Shown piece by piece: positions 38,775 through 39,897 of a DNA stretch of 39,897 bases (the first letter of the stretch is position 1; each line of letters opens with the position of its first letter). The stretch is from contig MHOE01000003.1 of assembly GCA_001819985.1 (NCBI GenBank), positions 233 through 40,129 on the forward strand. Direction: 5' to 3'. This DNA comes from Candidatus Spechtbacteria bacterium RIFCSPHIGHO2_02_FULL_43_15b. Its GTDB lineage: Bacteria; Patescibacteriota; Minisyncoccia; Spechtbacterales; HO2-43-30. Position numbers and translations under genes: made by a program. The notes under the pieces are model-generated. The model was not told where the DNA came from. It saw only the letters and a list, made by a program, of their open reading frames with translations, and did not search any database.

Positions 38775-39897
38775 AGTTCAGAAATTTTATAAACAGCCAT
38801 TTAACCCCAGTTAGCGCGCTTATAGCTTTCGAAATGGCAAGTGTTTTTTTGATGTCCGCGGGTTTTATACCTAGAGAATTTTCCCTGTTTCTTCTTGCCG
38901 CGATTTTAATATTTTCAATTTTTTCTTCGCTCAAAGAGGGTTTGAAGTTTTTTGTTTTCTCGATTCCTTTTTTCGTCTCACTCGCCGTGTCCGACTCTTT
39001 CGATTCAATGTCGAGCTGGAGAGTAGTATTGCTCGTCTTGTTTCTTAAATCCGTTTGGGTTTTTCTTGGAGACGGGAAATCGGCGGTTCGAAGATCAAAG
39101 GCGCTCTTGCTTTCGTGTTTGAAAAATCACTTTTTTTTGATTCTGGCGGTTTTTTTTCTGATAGGGTTCGCATCTTTATTTGTTTCCGAACAGCCGATAT
39201 ACGGAATAAAAAAGATAATTTTTCTGGCTAATATCTCCGCGCTTTTTTTTGTTGTATATGCGGCAGTAAAAAACAGGGAGGATATTATGGAAATAATGAA
39301 ATTTGCGTTCGCCGGTTCGCTCTCAGCGTTATTCATAGGTTACGGCCAGTTTATCGCGACGCTATTTTTGCCGCTTTTCGTTTTTTGGAAGTGGTGGGCT
39401 TCTCATGTAATTCCGGTTTTTTACGGAAATAACCTTGGCGATTTGCTTAGTTACTCGAATACTTGGTTTTCTTACTATGAAGACGCGGATGCCACACTAC
39501 GGATATTTTCCGTATTTCCCGATTCTCACTCGTTTGCTTTGTCAATGCTCATTTCAATACCGATAGCCGTTGCCTATTTTGTCGCAGAAAAAGAGCGCGG
39601 CGCGAGGAAGCTTTTTTTTGGTGTTATTTCGGCGCTTTACCTGATGTCTATAATATTTTCAGGCACGCGCGGGATATGGGTGGGGGCGGCGCCGGTGTTT
39701 TTGTTATGTCTCGCGGTTCTGTTCTTACCGAAAAGTTGCAATAAGATTTTAGAAAATTGTTTCGGCGGAATTTTCGCGGCGATTTTAGGAGCAAGGCGGC
39801 ATATTAAAATAAGCATAATTTCAATACTGGTTTTTTTCGCGTTTTTTCCGGCAGTTTCTCAATTCTTAGAGGTGTCGCAAATTCTTCAGGGAGGCAG
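38771..39897 (+). CDS. O-antigen ligase/Wzy-like membrane protein (3' end cut by window)
   Basis: The frame from ATG 38771 is open to the last base (375 codons) with no stop, so it is truncated. About nine hydrophobic helices, e.g. SALIAFEMASVFLMSAGFIP, FFLILAVFFLIGFASLFVSE and LYLMSIIFSGTRGIWVGAAP. The SGTRGIW motif after a membrane helix and the preceding periplasmic loop with PDSHSFA resemble the O-antigen ligase (WaaL)/polymerase (Wzy) family, which joins or polymerises lipid-linked glycans. It starts 4 bases before the end of the HAD gene. Together with the GT26, GT2 and GT4 genes it marks a surface polysaccharide locus that continues beyond the window. Confidence 0.8.
   Translation, partial: MKFRNFINSHLTPVSALIAFEMASVFLMSAGFIPREFSLFLLAAILIFSIFSSLKEGLKFFVFSIPFFVSLAVSDSFDSMSSWRVVLLVLFLKSVWVFLGDGKSAVRRSKALLLSCLKNHFFLILAVFFLIGFASLFVSEQPIYGIKKIIFLANISALFFVVYAAVKNREDIMEIMKFAFAGSLSALFIGYGQFIATLFLPLFVFWKWWASHVIPVFYGNNLGDLLSYSNTWFSYYEDADATLRIFSVFPDSHSFALSMLISIPIAVAYFVAEKERGARKLFFGVISALYLMSIIFSGTRGIWVGAAPVFLLCLAVLFLPKSCNKILENCFGGIFAAILGARRHIKISIISILVFFAFFPAVSQFLEVSQILQGG

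Overview
The window looks like a chromosomal segment of a Patescibacteria/CPR bacterium, most likely of the Parcubacteria group. This is inferred from the gene set (a minimal mraZ-rsmH-ftsL-ftsI division cluster, priA-def-fmt, rplJ-rplL, many orphan genes with one or two membrane segments), from compact intergenic gaps that almost all carry an intrinsic terminator, from short dispersed palindromes, and from tRNAs without an encoded CCA end. TGA is used as a normal stop, so the recoded code of Gracilibacteria/Absconditabacteria does not apply. No rRNA, CRISPR array, transposase or integrase was found.

Layout. 1-3200: end of an unknown gene, two small or unknown genes, and a 567-residue protein with a nucleotidyltransferase motif, followed by a consensus promoter driving a roughly 105-nt terminator-ended RNA that may be a new small RNA. 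3200-6550: orphan genes (membrane protein, radical SAM protein, bifunctional-nuclease-family protein, an AT-hook-like protein with a structured leader). 6600-9400: a MITE-like element, then a two-gene unit of a duplicated winged-helix/metallophosphoesterase protein and an HNH-like protein. 9460-15600: mltG, an APC permease with a C-terminal universal-stress-like part, a fatty acid desaturase and a cyclopropane fatty acid synthase. 15600-17000: rplJ-rplL with a long leader ending in an attenuator-like hairpin. 17100-20350: a winged-helix regulator, tRNA-Val, an HEXXH protein and a DoxX protein. 20500-24450: mraZ (with an operator of phased repeats), rsmH, a FtsL-like gene, ftsI, tRNA-Glu. 24600-30400: a small protein, a membrane-anchored nucleoside-deoxyribosyltransferase-like protein, a flavin reductase with an unknown partner, a secreted protein made of 12 repeats, and a membrane-anchored CuA-type cupredoxin. 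30450-33940 (minus strand): priA-def-fmt, in which PriA has lost its helicase motifs. 34040-39897: surface polysaccharide genes (GT26, GT2, GT4, a DGxHR protein, a HAD hydrolase, an O-antigen-ligase-like protein cut by the window end).

How the genes fit together. The desaturase and Cfa form a plausible two-step route for remodelling acyl chains (double bond, then cyclopropane ring); CPR bacteria usually cannot make fatty acids, so the substrate is probably scavenged lipid. The desaturase needs oxygen and electrons, which fits a flavin reductase, a CuA protein and DoxX in the same window, although a direct link is inference. mltG, the division genes and the glycosyltransferase cluster describe envelope growth and decoration. 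Regulation visible in the DNA includes strong sigma-70 type promoters, several probably leaderless messages (mltG, mraZ, the GT2 gene), four perfect DnaA-box-like sites all between genes or at gene starts, and palindromes of the GGGGTC/GACCCC family that occur both between genes and in frame inside two neighbouring glycosyltransferases.

The strongest candidates for something undescribed are the wHTH-MPE-wHTH-MPE protein with its HNH-like partner, the in-frame palindromic insertions coding for LTGSDPVS, the small RNA at about 2922-3028, and the helicase-dead PriA.
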